Origin: Arthrobacter sp. 131MFCol6.1
GTDB lineage: Bacteria; Actinomycetota; Actinomycetes; Actinomycetales; Micrococcaceae
DNA length: 64,000 nt
Direction of reading: 5' to 3'
Assembly (NCBI RefSeq): GCF_000374925.1
Contig: NZ_KB895554.1
Location: 34,433 to 98,432, forward strand
Under the pieces are notes generated by a model. It had not been told where the DNA came from. It ran no database searches and saw only the letters and a list, made by a program, of their open reading frames with translations. This document shows positions 8,997 to 17,963 of this stretch, one piece after another. The position numbers and the translations under genes are program-made. How positions within the stretch are numbered: the first letter of the stretch is position 1; every line of letters starts with the position of its first letter.

Positions 8997-10979
8997 TCAG
9001 ACAAGAATGTCGAGGGTGGTCTGGGGGCCGTTCAACAGCCTGGCGGTGCGGATGGCCTGATCATCGGCCAGCGCATCCCAGCGGTTTCCGGGCCGCGGCT
9101 CGGCCGGCCCGTTCCGGCCGCCCGGGCCGGAGCCGTTGCCGCCGGGGTCCCGGCCGGCGGCGAACTGGCCGCCGGTACCGGCCCGGTCCTGGCCCGTGCC
9201 GTGCTGGGCACCGTGCTGTCCGAACCCGGGACCGCTGTGATCGGAGAGGTCAAGGCTGGCCCCGAATCCGGCGCCGTGGAGTTCCCTGCGGAGTTCGGGC
9301 AGGATTCCGCGGACCGCTTCACGTCCCGCCTCCCCCGGGGCGAACAGCTCAATCCGCACGCCCGCGGCGTCGATCTGGGCCCGGACGGTCAGCGGACCGA
9401 GATCTTCCGGGCTGACCTTGAGGGTCATAATGTGCTGGCCATGGGGTGCCCCCACGAGGGTGAAAAGCGGTTTGGCCAGCTGGGGCTGGAGGGGTGCCGC
9501 GGCTTGGGGTGCCGGCGCGGACGCCGACTGGAACGCCGGCTGGGCAGCAATCTGGGCAGCCGGCTGGGGCACTGCCTGGGCCACGGTTGCCGCCGCCACA
9601 GTTTGCTGAACGGGTATTACGGCGGCCGCAGGGGCTCCGCTTTCCGGATCGGACGGAGCGCTTGCGGCGGTGGGCGTGGGTGTCGCGACGGGGTCCGCCA
9701 GGATACCGGCGTGCGCCGGCGCAGGTGCGGATGCCAGCGTGGCTGCCGGTGTGGATGCGGTTTCGGGTGCGGTGCCGGGAGACGTGCTGCCGGAGGGTGT
9801 GGTGCCGGCCTGGGCGCTGCTGGACCGGGCAGTACCGGGCGAGGGGGTCGGCACCGACGGCGCTTGTCCGGGCGCGGACGCGGCGACGGTGGCGACGGCG
9901 GCGGCGCCCACGTCATTGGGCGCCGGCGCGGGCACGGCCGCGGCGGCGGCCGCCGGCAAAGCGCCAAGCACGGGACCAAGTCCCTGGGCGGTCTGTGCCG
10001 CCGCTGCCCCGCTCGGTGCCGCCGACGCGGCCGACGCTGTGGCGGTGGCCTGCACCGGCCCTGCCGGGGTTTGCCCTGCCGGTGCAGCCTTGGGCGGTAC
10101 CGCGGACAGCGGCGCTGCGGCAACTGTAGCCGGTGCGGTGCTCACGGCATTGACGGGCGCAGCCGTCAGGGCAGGATCCTGCCCAGTCCGGCCGGCGGCT
10201 GCATTGGACCCGTCGGATGTGTCGGCAAAGGCGTCTGCGCCAGCGGTCTGCGAGGCCACAACGGCGCTCGGCATACCGTCCGGCATGGTCGCAGCGGGCA
10301 CGACGGCCGGAGTGTGGCGACGCCAGGCGGCCAATCCCGGGGTCGCGACGGCCGGGTCCTGCGCAGCGGCGGCCGGCACTTCGTCGGGAAGAACCGCCGA
10401 GGTCGCGGACGCAGTGGCGGCCTGTGCGGCAGCGCGGGAGCCGTCGTTGCTGTCCGACGCCGGGGCAACGGCAGGTGCCGGCTGTCCGGGCAACGCAGCC
10501 TGACCAAGTTGCGCAACCTGGCCAAGCTGCCCAAACGAGACAAACTGGGCTGGCGCGAATTCGGCCGTGCCGGACTGGGCCGGGAGGAATTCGGCCGTGC
10601 CGTAATGGGCTGGGGCGTACTGGGCCGCAAGGCTGGCGCTGCCGGACGAAACGGCGTCGGTCCCCGGTACGGCCGCGGAAGCAGCGTCGGCCGGCGGAGC
10701 AGGGGTCGCAGCGGTGCCGGTCAGCGAAGCACCGTCCGTGCCGCCGCCGTGCTGCGGCGTTTCGGCCGCCGCGTCGTCGGGCGCCGGCACGGCCTTCGCG
10801 GCGCCGGGCTCTGCCGCGGTGCTGTTGCCTGCTGCGCCCTGGACGTCATTGAGGACCGAGTCGAAGGACACGGAGGCTGTCTTTGCGTTGTCGTTGCCGG
10901 GCCGCGGGTCCGCGCCCTGCCGGGCCGCCCGGACCGGCGCCGCCAGCGCGGCCGCAAGCTCCGTCGATGCCGCCTTCAT
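8997..10979 (-). CDS. fliK: Flagellar hook-length control protein FliK
   Basis: Measures hook length and switches the export apparatus to late substrates. The 660-residue protein is dominated by Ala/Pro/Thr/Gln-rich disordered sequence, including a local repeat (GTAEFLPAQS, GTAEFAPAQF), as expected for the ruler part. The conserved C-terminal domain contains HIMTLKVSPEDLGPLTVRAQ and ELFAPGEAGREAVRGILPEL. The open frame runs further upstream to 11294 inside the neighbouring gene; the true start is the ATG at 10979, which overlaps the preceding stop as ATGA. Confidence 0.92.
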   Translation of the reverse strand: MKAASTELAAALAAPVRAARQGADPRPGNDNAKTASVSFDSVLNDVQGAAGNSTAAEPGAAKAVPAPDDAAAETPQHGGGTDGASLTGTAATPAPPADAASAAVPGTDAVSSGSASLAAQYAPAHYGTAEFLPAQSGTAEFAPAQFVSFGQLGQVAQLGQAALPGQPAPAVAPASDSNDGSRAAAQAATASATSAVLPDEVPAAAAQDPAVATPGLAAWRRHTPAVVPAATMPDGMPSAVVASQTAGADAFADTSDGSNAAAGRTGQDPALTAAPVNAVSTAPATVAAAPLSAVPPKAAPAGQTPAGPVQATATASAASAAPSGAAAAQTAQGLGPVLGALPAAAAAAVPAPAPNDVGAAAVATVAASAPGQAPSVPTPSPGTARSSSAQAGTTPSGSTSPGTAPETASTPAATLASAPAPAHAGILADPVATPTPTAASAPSDPESGAPAAAVIPVQQTVAAATVAQAVPQPAAQIAAQPAFQSASAPAPQAAAPLQPQLAKPLFTLVGAPHGQHIMTLKVSPEDLGPLTVRAQIDAAGVRIELFAPGEAGREAVRGILPELRRELHGAGFGASLDLSDHSGPGFGQHGAQHGTGQDRAGTGGQFAAGRDPGGNGSGPGGRNGPAEPRPGNRWDALADDQAIRTARLLNGPQTTLDILV

Positions 10980-11707
10980 GATGCCGCCCCTGCGGGAACG
11001 ATGCGCCGGATGGAGGTCAGGTTGGACTGCTGCTCCCAGGCATCGCGGATCTGGACGGTCTTGCCGGGCACGGGCGCGTCGATCGCCTTGCCGTTGCCTA
11101 GGTAGATGGAAATGTGGTTGCCGCCGAAGCTCACCAGGAGGTCCCCGGGTTTCGCTTCGGCGAGGGACGCCACCGGGGTGCCCTGGCGCATCTGGTCGCT
11201 CACCACGCGGGGAAGCTCCACGCCGAGGTCCTTGAAGACCCGCTGGGTGAAGCCGGAGCAGTCCATGCCGGTGGCCGGATTGGTGCCGCCCCACACATAG
11301 GGAACACCGATGTACTTCTTCGCCACGGCCACCACGTCATTGCCCGTCGCGGACCCACCGGTGTGTACGGATCCGGATGCCTGGGCGCCGGTGAGCGCGG
11401 CGGTCCCGGCCGCCGCAGCGCCACCCAGTCCCGATGTGCCGCCAAGACCCAGAGAGGTGCCCAATGAGGTGCCCAGGCCGAGGCTGTCCGTGAGGGAGGC
11501 GGTGTCCGTTGCGCCGCTGCCGCCCAGTGCCGCGGCCAGTGCCTGGGTGAACGTGGCGGAGTCGCCGGTGCCGGTTGCGGTCGCGAGCGAGGCCGCAGCC
11601 GCAGCCTTGGCCGCGGCGGCGCTGGTTTCCGTGGCCGCGGGCCGGCTCAATTCCGCGATCATCGACTGGATTCCCTGCATCCGGCCGATCGCCTCGGTCA
11701 TGCTCAT
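10976..11707 (-). CDS. NlpC/P60 (C40) peptidoglycan endopeptidase in the flagellar operon
   Basis: Cell-wall hydrolase. The last 115 residues are an NlpC/P60 domain: catalytic cysteine 150 in GMDCSGFTQRVF, histidine 188 in NHISIYLG, with AID at 198-200 contributing the third position. The first 120 residues are Ala/Gly/Thr/Ser-rich and begin with a short helix (MTEAIGRMQGIQSMIAEL); there is no classical signal peptide. It is coupled by four-base overlaps to both fliJ and fliK. Position and activity suggest it opens peptidoglycan for the growing rod, the job done by FlgJ in proteobacteria. Export by the flagellar type III apparatus is an inference. Confidence 0.9.
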   Translation of the reverse strand: MSMTEAIGRMQGIQSMIAELSRPAATETSAAAAKAAAAASLATATGTGDSATFTQALAAALGGSGATDTASLTDSLGLGTSLGTSLGLGGTSGLGGAAAAGTAALTGAQASGSVHTGGSATGNDVVAVAKKYIGVPYVWGGTNPATGMDCSGFTQRVFKDLGVELPRVVSDQMRQGTPVASLAEAKPGDLLVSFGGNHISIYLGNGKAIDAPVPGKTVQIRDAWEQQSNLTSIRRIVPAGAAS

Positions 11708-12138
11708 GGCTTCACCTGCTGCTCATCGCGGTGCCAGAGCGTCGAGGCAACCTCGTCCAGGGCCGACTGTTCGGCGCGCAGGTCCGCGGAGTTGACCTCG
11801 GCGTCGTGCCGGGCTTGGAGTTTTTCCAGGCCCACGGACCGCGTGCGGGCAGCGATGAACTCGGCGCGGGCGTTGGCTTCGTCGGCCTCGGCCAGGTGGG
11901 TGAGGTTTTGCAGGTCCGCGAGCATGCTGTGCGCGGATGACCGGGCCGCGGCGACGGCGCGCAGGGAGGCCGAGCTGGAGATGGGGTCATCCGTGGCGGC
12001 AAGTTCGCGGCGGGCGGCGGCTTCGCGGACCCGGACGGAGCTGGAACGTGAGCGGGCGCGCGCCAGCCCGGTTGCCGCCTGGTCCTGCTGGAGCTGGCGA
12101 AGGCGCAGGAGGCCGGCCAGTGAGAATTCGCGGTTCAT
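11704..12138 (-). CDS. fliJ: Flagellar export protein FliJ
   Basis: Coiled-coil stalk-like protein that links the FliI ATPase to the export gate. The 144 residues are almost entirely helical and charged (FSLAGLLRLRQLQQDQAATG at the start, then long Arg/Glu/Ala heptads), as for FliJ. Identification rests on this pattern plus position immediately after fliI, with four-base overlaps on both sides. Sequence motifs are weak in this family. Confidence 0.85.
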   Translation of the reverse strand: MNREFSLAGLLRLRQLQQDQAATGLARARSRSSSVRVREAAARRELAATDDPISSSASLRAVAAARSSAHSMLADLQNLTHLAEADEANARAEFIAARTRSVGLEKLQARHDAEVNSADLRAEQSALDEVASTLWHRDEQQVKP

Positions 12139-13463
12139 GCTGCTGCTCCCAGGATCGAAGTGAGGTGGCCGAGCCGTTGCCAGGACTCGGGGTGGGCCGT
12201 GGATTCGTCCATCGGCTGCTGGAGGAATCCGCTGACGGCGTGCTCGTGGTTCAGCGCTGCGTCCACCAGTGGGTTGGTCCCGGCCTGGTAGGCGCCGACG
12301 TCGATCAGGTCCTGTGCCGCCTTGCGGGCCGCGAGGACCCGGCGGAGTGTGGCGGCGGCGTCTAGGTGCGGCCGGGAATTGACTTTGCTGGCCACCCGGG
12401 ACACGGATCCGAGCACGTCCACGGACGGGAAGTGCCCGGTGACGGCGAGTCTGCGATCCAGCACCACGTGGCCGTCCAGGATGGAGCGGGCGGCGTCGGC
12501 GATGGGCTCGTTGTGGTCATCGCCGTCCACCAGCACGGTGTAGATGCCGGTGACGGAGCCGGTTTCGGCCGTGCCGGCGCGCTCCAGCAGCCGCGCCAGG
12601 ATGGAAAAGGTCGACGGCGGGTAGCCGCGGGTGGCAGGGGGCTCGCCGGCCGAGAGGCCAATCTCGCGCTGCGCCATGGCCACCCGGGTCAGGGAGTCCA
12701 TCATGAGGACCACATCCTGCCCCTGGTCGCGGAAGGACTCGGCGATGCGGGTGGCGGTGAAGGCTGCGCGCATGCGCATGAGGGCGGGTTCGTCGGAGGT
12801 GGCGACCACCACCACGGAGCGGGCCAGGCCGGCGGCGCCGAGGTCGTCTTCGAGGAACTCGCGGACTTCGCGGCCGCGTTCGCCAACGAGGGCGATCACC
12901 GAGACCTCGGCGTCGGTACCGCGGGCGATCATCGAGAGCAGGGAAGATTTGCCGACGCCGGAACCGGCAAACAGGCCCATGCGCTGGCCCTTGCCGAGCG
13001 TGGTCATGGTGTCCAGGACGCGCACGCCGGTCTGCAGCGCGGTGTCGATGCGGGCGCGTTTCATGGCGTTCGGTGCCTCGTTGTCGATCGGCACGCGCGG
13101 CCCGCTGAGCAGCGGACCCTTGCCGTCGATCGGGCGTCCCAGACCGTCCAGGACCCGGCCGAACAGGCCCCGCCCGGTGGGAACCAATACCGCGCTGCCT
13201 TTGGCGCGAACCGGGTCACCGGCAGCCACGCCGGCCAGCCGGCCCAGCGGCATGCAGCGCACGGAGCCGTCCAGCGCCGCGACGACTTCGGCGTCGAGGC
13301 CCGGGTTCTCTCCCACGGTCACGAGGTCACCCAGGGCGCAGTCCAGACCCGACACTTCCAGGCCCAGCCCGATAACCGAGGTGACGACGCCGACCCGTTG
13401 CGGGGCGGCCGCGGCCAGCGCGGCGGCATAGTCGGCGCCCTTGGGCCGCCACTCGGCGATCAT
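12135..13463 (-). CDS. fliI: Flagellum-specific ATPase FliI
   Basis: Rotary AAA-type ATPase related to the F1 beta subunit that energises flagellar export. Walker A is GSGVGKSS at 167-174; the Walker B region is DVVLMMDSLTRVAMAQREI; GEPPATRGYPPSTFS is the FliI/YscN signature. The 442-residue length is typical. It is preceded by fliH, its regulator, with a four-base overlap, and followed by fliJ. Confidence 0.97.
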   Translation of the reverse strand: MIAEWRPKGADYAAALAAAAPQRVGVVTSVIGLGLEVSGLDCALGDLVTVGENPGLDAEVVAALDGSVRCMPLGRLAGVAAGDPVRAKGSAVLVPTGRGLFGRVLDGLGRPIDGKGPLLSGPRVPIDNEAPNAMKRARIDTALQTGVRVLDTMTTLGKGQRMGLFAGSGVGKSSLLSMIARGTDAEVSVIALVGERGREVREFLEDDLGAAGLARSVVVVATSDEPALMRMRAAFTATRIAESFRDQGQDVVLMMDSLTRVAMAQREIGLSAGEPPATRGYPPSTFSILARLLERAGTAETGSVTGIYTVLVDGDDHNEPIADAARSILDGHVVLDRRLAVTGHFPSVDVLGSVSRVASKVNSRPHLDAAATLRRVLAARKAAQDLIDVGAYQAGTNPLVDAALNHEHAVSGFLQQPMDESTAHPESWQRLGHLTSILGAAA

Positions 13464-14167
13464 GCCTGGCCCCGGTAGGCGCCGGCGTCGAATTCTGCGT
13501 GGCCGGACGCTCCCAGCACTGTGTCTCCCAACATGGCGTCTCCCGGCAGGGCTTCTGCCGACGCTGCCTCTCCCAGCAGCGCCGCGCGGGCACGCCCCAG
13601 GGCTGTGCGGAGGCTGGCGTCGAACCAGCCCTGCTGGTATTCGACCTTCGCGTCGCCGCGGCCGAGGGAGGGGTCCGCGATGAGCGGCAGCCCGGCGGGC
13701 AGTTCCTGGCCTTCCCGGCTGAGGACGTCGATGTCCGCCGGGTGCAGCCGGATTGCCAGCACCGTGGCGGAGTCATTCCCGGAGAGGGCGCGGGCCAGGG
13801 CGGCCCGGGCGGTCCGGGTGCCTTCGGCCAGTTCGTAGCCGAGAATGGCCTCGGCCAGTTCCAGCGCCGTGCGGGCCAGGATTTCTTCGGCATCCTGCAG
13901 CGCCTGCACGTTGCGGTGCGCAAAGTCTGTCCTGGCGACGGCGAGGGCGCGCACGGCACGGTCCAGGTCCTGCTGTCCGGCGGCCAGGGAGGCAGCCTGT
14001 TCGGCGGACATCCGGTCCCGCCAACGGCGCTGTTCCTTCGCGGCGGCGCGCACCCCGGCGGCGTAGCCCGCGGCGTGGCCTTCGGTGTAGCCGGCCTGCT
14101 CGGCGGCCGGGCCGTTGGCCCGCAGCGACGGGAAGACGACGCGCGCCGGGGCGTTGTCAGTAGACAT
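13460..14167 (-). CDS. fliH: Flagellar export regulator FliH
   Basis: Peripheral stator that binds FliI and tethers it to the C-ring. The 235 residues contain the GxxxG-type repeat region (AGYTEGHAAGYAAGVRAA), a helical Glu/Ala/Arg-rich centre and the C-terminal FliH domain (LHPADIDVLS, then DPSLGRGDAKVEY). The frame is open upstream to 14245, but the ATG at 14167, reading MSTDNAPARVVFPS, starts a FliH-like N-terminus and overlaps the fliG stop by 11 bases. The C-terminal tail has an unusual GDAMLGDTVLG repeat. Confidence 0.88.
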   Translation of the reverse strand: MSTDNAPARVVFPSLRANGPAAEQAGYTEGHAAGYAAGVRAAAKEQRRWRDRMSAEQAASLAAGQQDLDRAVRALAVARTDFAHRNVQALQDAEEILARTALELAEAILGYELAEGTRTARAALARALSGNDSATVLAIRLHPADIDVLSREGQELPAGLPLIADPSLGRGDAKVEYQQGWFDASLRTALGRARAALLGEAASAEALPGDAMLGDTVLGASGHAEFDAGAYRGQA

Positions 14168-15173
14168 AGTCTTCTTCGTCCCCGCGCTGGATGGTGATCT
14201 GGCCTTCGGCCTCGAGTTCGCGGATGGACCGGACGACGGCGGCACGGGCCTCTTCGATCTGCGAGGCCCGCAGCGGTCCCAGGGCGGCGATCTCGGATTC
14301 GAGGATTTCCAGGTTGCGCCCGGAGACGTTCGTGGTGATGGTTTCTAGGACCGGCTCGGAGGCGCCCTTCATCGCCATCGCCAGGACGGCCGCGTCGAGT
14401 CCGCGCAGCACCAGCTGCACGTCGCGGCGTTCCAGCTTCACGATGTCGTCGAACGTCACCATCTGGGCCCGGATCTCCACCGCGAGGTCGGGATCGAGCA
14501 GGTCCAGGCCGTCCAGCACGGATCGTTCCGTGCCGGCGTCGGTTCGGTTGATGATCTCCAGCAGCGGCTGGATGCCGCCCACCACCTTCGAGGCCTGCTG
14601 GGATACGGCGGCGCCGCCGCGGAGTTTGAGGGTGTCGGCGACAATCCCGATCGCCTCAGGCGCGCCGGATCCCATGGTGGCGATGCTGAGGGCGACGTCG
14701 GCCCGCAGCGAGCCGGGCAGCCCGGACATCACGGCCGAGGCCTTGCGCGGGCTGAGGTGGGCGAGGACGAGGGCGATGGTCTGCGGCAGTTCGCCGTCGA
14801 TCAGGGCCAGGATCTGCACGGGTTCGATGTCTTCGAGGAACTCGAAGGACTTGCCGGCCATGTTGACGGTCAGGCGGTTGATGAGCCCGGCGGCCTTTTC
14901 CGAGCCGAAGGAGGCCTCCAGCAGGCCCTCGGCGAGTTCCCGCCCGCCCCGGGCCTGGCGCGTGGTTGTCAGCGCGGCCTGGTGGAAGTCCTTCATGATC
15001 TGCTCGGTGACGTCAGAGTCCACCTTCCGGAGCTTGACGATCTCGCCGGCAATCTCCTCCGCCTCGGTGTCCGTGAGCTGGGCCATGACCTTGGCGGCGT
15101 TCTCGGGGCTCATCTGCATCAGGACGACGGCGGCGCGCTGGGTGCCGGTCAGGGGCGTATCGGTTGCTTTCAT
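14157..15173 (-). CDS. fliG: Flagellar motor switch protein FliG
   Basis: Rotor protein that links the MS ring to the C-ring and contacts MotA. The 338 residues contain the three FliG domains: N-terminal (TGTQRAAVVLMQMSPENAAK), middle with the EHPQ-equivalent region (IDGELPQTIALVLAHLSPRK), and the C-terminal charged torque helix (DIVKLERRDVQLVLRGLD). The length is typical. It overlaps fliF by four bases. Confidence 0.96.
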   Translation of the reverse strand: MKATDTPLTGTQRAAVVLMQMSPENAAKVMAQLTDTEAEEIAGEIVKLRKVDSDVTEQIMKDFHQAALTTTRQARGGRELAEGLLEASFGSEKAAGLINRLTVNMAGKSFEFLEDIEPVQILALIDGELPQTIALVLAHLSPRKASAVMSGLPGSLRADVALSIATMGSGAPEAIGIVADTLKLRGGAAVSQQASKVVGGIQPLLEIINRTDAGTERSVLDGLDLLDPDLAVEIRAQMVTFDDIVKLERRDVQLVLRGLDAAVLAMAMKGASEPVLETITTNVSGRNLEILESEIAALGPLRASQIEEARAAVVRSIRELEAEGQITIQRGDEEDYVY

Positions 15174-16774
15174 GCCGGTTGCCTGTCATCCATGAGGCTG
15201 CGCAGGTAGTCCGCGGCCCGTTCCGGGTTGGCGGCGACCATGTTGTCGATTTCAAACCGGCGGCGCTCGGATTCCAGCTGTTCTGTGCTCGGGCCCGGAA
15301 GCGGGGGCAGGGCGGTGATCGGGATCGCCGACGTCGCCGGCGGAAGGGCCACCACGGGCGGGGCCACCGGCATGATCTCCAGGTCCAGGCGTTCGCCGAG
15401 GTCCACGGGCTCGCGCTTCTGGCGGCGCCGCAGGATGATCGTGACCACCAGGGCCAGGATCAGCAGGCCGAGCAGGATGCTGCCGGCGGTGACGAGGGTT
15501 CCGAAGAACGCGGCCTGCTTTTCGGCTTCGGCGTTGGCCTGGGCCTCGGCGAGCGCTTTGGCGGCGTCGTCGGCGGCGGCGGTGCTGAACGGCACAACCT
15601 CGACCGTGACCACATCGCCGCGCGCGGTGTCGGCCCCGGCGGCGGAGGTGACGAGGTTCTTCAGCGAGGCCAGGTTCAGGCCGCCGGCGGCGGCCTGGCT
15701 GACGGCGACGGAAATGGTCTGCCGCTTGATGGCACCGGCCGGGATGACCCGGTCCTCGGTGACCTTGTTGACCGCGTTGTTCTTGGTCTCGGTGGAGGAA
15801 TCGAAGTTGCCGTTGCCGCTCGTGCCGCCGGGAACGGCGATGTTGTCCGGGCCGAGGACGCCCGCGGCGCCTCCCCCGGTTCCGGTGTAGGTCTCGGTCT
15901 TGGACGATTCACTGAGCGGCAGGGCACCCTCGGCGTTGGAGAAGGTCTCGCTCTTCTGCTGGGCCGATTCGCCTGTCACGTCGGCGGCAACGGCGACCGT
16001 GGAGTTGCCCGGGCCCACCACACGGTCCATGACGGCCCGGACGGCGTCGGAGGTGCGCTGCTGGTAGTCGCTGGCCTGCTTGGTGGATGATCCCGCGGTC
16101 CCGCCGCCGACGGTGGAGAGCACGTTGCCTTGGGAATCGACCACGGAGACGTTGGAGGGCTTGAGGTTTTCGATGGCGGCGGAGGTCAGGTGGACGATTG
16201 CCTGCACCCTGTCGCTGGACAGGGTGGCGCCGGCGTCGGTCTCGATGAACACCGAGGCGGTGGTGTCCGGGGCCTTGGACACGAACACTGTCTTCTCGGG
16301 GATGGCGAGCCGGACGGCGGCGGTCTTCACGCCGTCCATGGCGGAGATGGTGCTGGCAAGTTCGCCTTCGAGGGCGCGTTTGTAGGTGACGGACTGCTGG
16401 AACTCCGAGGACGTCACGCCCATCTTGTCCAGCAGGGAGTACCCGGTGGCGGCGGCAGTCGGCAGGCCCGCGGCCGCTGCCTTGAGGCGCTCGTCGTAGA
16501 CCTTGTCCTGCGGCACCAGGATGGTGGATCCGCCGTCGCTGAGCTCGTACGGAACGTTGTCCTTGCGGAGCTGTTCGACGATGCCGTTGGCGTCGGTGGT
16601 CTGGAGGCCGGAGAACAGCGGGGTCAGCACGGGGCGGGTAAGCCAGGCGGACAGGGCCACAATGCCCACCACCAGCAGGGCGGCGCCAATCACGGCGATG
16701 GTGCGCTGGCCGGCGGTGAAGCTCTTCAGGCCCGCGCCGAGGCGCTGGAAGAAAGCGGTAATCTGCGGAGGCAT
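15170..16774 (-). CDS. fliF: Flagellar MS-ring protein FliF
   Basis: Builds the membrane ring that templates motor and export gate. The 534 residues have two membrane segments, at about 25-45 and 430-450, flanking the periplasmic YscJ/FliF ring-building domains (VALSAWLTRPVLTPLFSGLQ; LPTAAATGYSLLDK; YKRALEGELASTISAMDGV). The cytoplasmic C-terminus, which binds FliG, ends in NPERAADYLRSLM. It shares one base with the fliE stop (TGATG). Confidence 0.96.
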   Translation of the reverse strand: MPPQITAFFQRLGAGLKSFTAGQRTIAVIGAALLVVGIVALSAWLTRPVLTPLFSGLQTTDANGIVEQLRKDNVPYELSDGGSTILVPQDKVYDERLKAAAAGLPTAAATGYSLLDKMGVTSSEFQQSVTYKRALEGELASTISAMDGVKTAAVRLAIPEKTVFVSKAPDTTASVFIETDAGATLSSDRVQAIVHLTSAAIENLKPSNVSVVDSQGNVLSTVGGGTAGSSTKQASDYQQRTSDAVRAVMDRVVGPGNSTVAVAADVTGESAQQKSETFSNAEGALPLSESSKTETYTGTGGGAAGVLGPDNIAVPGGTSGNGNFDSSTETKNNAVNKVTEDRVIPAGAIKRQTISVAVSQAAAGGLNLASLKNLVTSAAGADTARGDVVTVEVVPFSTAAADDAAKALAEAQANAEAEKQAAFFGTLVTAGSILLGLLILALVVTIILRRRQKREPVDLGERLDLEIMPVAPPVVALPPATSAIPITALPPLPGPSTEQLESERRRFEIDNMVAANPERAADYLRSLMDDRQPA

Positions 16775-17085
16775 CAGGCCTGCATCCTCATGATCTCGTT
16801 GAACGCGTCAACGCCCTTGTTGCGTACGGTGGCCATGAGCTCGAGCGTCACCTGGGCGCGGGTCGCGGCAAGCGTGGCGTTGTGGATGTCATCCAGGTTG
16901 CCGGTCACTGCGGAGACAGCCAGCTGGTTCGACGTCGACTGCAGCTGCTGGAGGTTATCCACCGCGCCGGTGAGGGAAGTGGCAAAGGCGGAGCCGTCAG
17001 TGCCGGCAACGGGGGCCGCTCCGGCGCCTGTCACATAGTTTGTCGGCAGGACGCCCTGGACGGGGGCGAAGGGGGCGACAGTCAT
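16774..17085 (-). CDS. fliE: Flagellar hook-basal body protein FliE
   Basis: Adaptor between the MS ring and the rod. The 103-residue protein has the family C-terminus: DIHNATLAATRAQVTLELM followed by TVRNKGVDAFNEIMRMQ. Its placement between flgC and fliF, with one-base overlaps on each side, is the usual order. Confidence 0.93.
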   Translation of the reverse strand: MTVAPFAPVQGVLPTNYVTGAGAAPVAGTDGSAFATSLTGAVDNLQQLQSTSNQLAVSAVTGNLDDIHNATLAATRAQVTLELMATVRNKGVDAFNEIMRMQA

Positions 17086-17477
17086 TAGGAGCGTCCAATC
17101 TCAAGGGCGGCCATGTAGGTCTCGCGGGCGCGATCCACCACCTGCGCGTTGGCCTGGTAGCCGCGCTGGGCAATGATGAGCGCACCCATCTGTTCGGCCA
17201 TGTCGATGTCCGGGTACTTCACGTTGCCGTTGGCGTCCGCCAGCGGGTGGTCCGGCTGGTAGACGATCCTGCCCTCGGCATCGCCGAGCTGGGTGCTCTT
17301 GACGTACACGCCCGAGCCCTCCGAGCCCTCTGCGGCCTCGACGTACCGGGCCTGGAAGGCGGGGCCGGACGTGGCGGAGGCGTTGTTCATGTTGGCGAGG
17401 TTGTCCGAGACGGCATCGAGCCACTTGCGGTGGACGGTGAGGGCGGAGCCGGCGATGCCGATTGCGTCGAAGGTCAT
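17085..17477 (-). CDS. flgC: Flagellar basal-body rod protein FlgC
   Basis: Proximal rod protein. The N-terminal rod signature is AIGIAGSALTVHRKWLDAVS followed by DNLANMN; the C-terminal helix is YPDIDMAEQMGALIIAQRGY followed by QANAQVVDRARETYMAAL. At 130 residues it has the usual size. It shares one base with the flgB stop. Confidence 0.95.
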   Translation of the reverse strand: MTFDAIGIAGSALTVHRKWLDAVSDNLANMNNASATSGPAFQARYVEAAEGSEGSGVYVKSTQLGDAEGRIVYQPDHPLADANGNVKYPDIDMAEQMGALIIAQRGYQANAQVVDRARETYMAALEIGRS

Positions 17478-17818
17478 CAGCTGGTCCTCAGGGCGGAGCG
17501 CACGGCGGTGAATTCGGTGTTGACGGCGCGGGCGGCGAACTGGAACCGCAGCACGGTGTCGATGTTGGACAGGGTCTCGGTGTCCAGGTTGACGTTGTTG
17601 CCGTTCAGCTGGGTGGGCTCCAGGGATTCCGCCGTGGTTGCCTGGACGCGGCCGCTCCCGGACTGCACCGACGCAGCGAGGGCGTCCTCGAAGCTGACCC
17701 GCTTCGCGTGGTAATTCGGCGTGTTGACGTTCGCGATGTTGTTCGCGATGGTCCGCTGGCGCAGTGCCAGCCCGTCCATGGCGCTGGCCAGGGCGGCGGA
17801 AGTCACGGATTCGAGCAC
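17477..17818 (-). CDS. flgB: Flagellar basal-body rod protein FlgB
   Basis: Proximal rod protein of 113 residues. It carries the rod motif LRQRTIANNIANVNTPNY followed by HAKRVSFEDAL. The C-terminal helix with FAARAVNTEFTAVRSAL is typical, though the usual MMxAN motif is weak. The start is a GTG with AGGA six bases upstream. It is the first gene of the long basal-body operon behind its own sigma-28-like promoter. Confidence 0.93.
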   Translation of the reverse strand: MLESVTSAALASAMDGLALRQRTIANNIANVNTPNYHAKRVSFEDALAASVQSGSGRVQATTAESLEPTQLNGNNVNLDTETLSNIDTVLRFQFAARAVNTEFTAVRSALRTS

Positions 17819-17891
17819 AGAGTCCTGCCTGGGAAAGGTGGGGGTGGCCGATCCGTGGCCGGTAATCGAGCGATCCGTGCTCTTACAGTGG

Positions 17892-17919
17892 TTATCGGCA
17901 CTGCTCAGCGCCGCGTTAG
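17892..17919 (-). promoter_or_regulatory. Sigma-28-like promoter for the flgB operon
   Basis: On the minus strand CTAAC (17919-17915) is separated by exactly 15 bases from GCCGATAA (17899-17892), which equals the enterobacterial FliA -10 consensus. A transcript would start near 17885, about 67 bases before flgB. Confidence 0.7.
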
Positions 17920-17963
17920 GCGAAATCAGGAGAGGATTTCAGATGTTTTGGAACCCGGGATTC

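Noticed and set aside
8994..11105. Long plus-strand open frame of 703 codons opposite fliK
   Set aside because: The product is almost all Gly/Arg/Cys, the expected antisense image of an Ala/Pro/Gln-rich protein.
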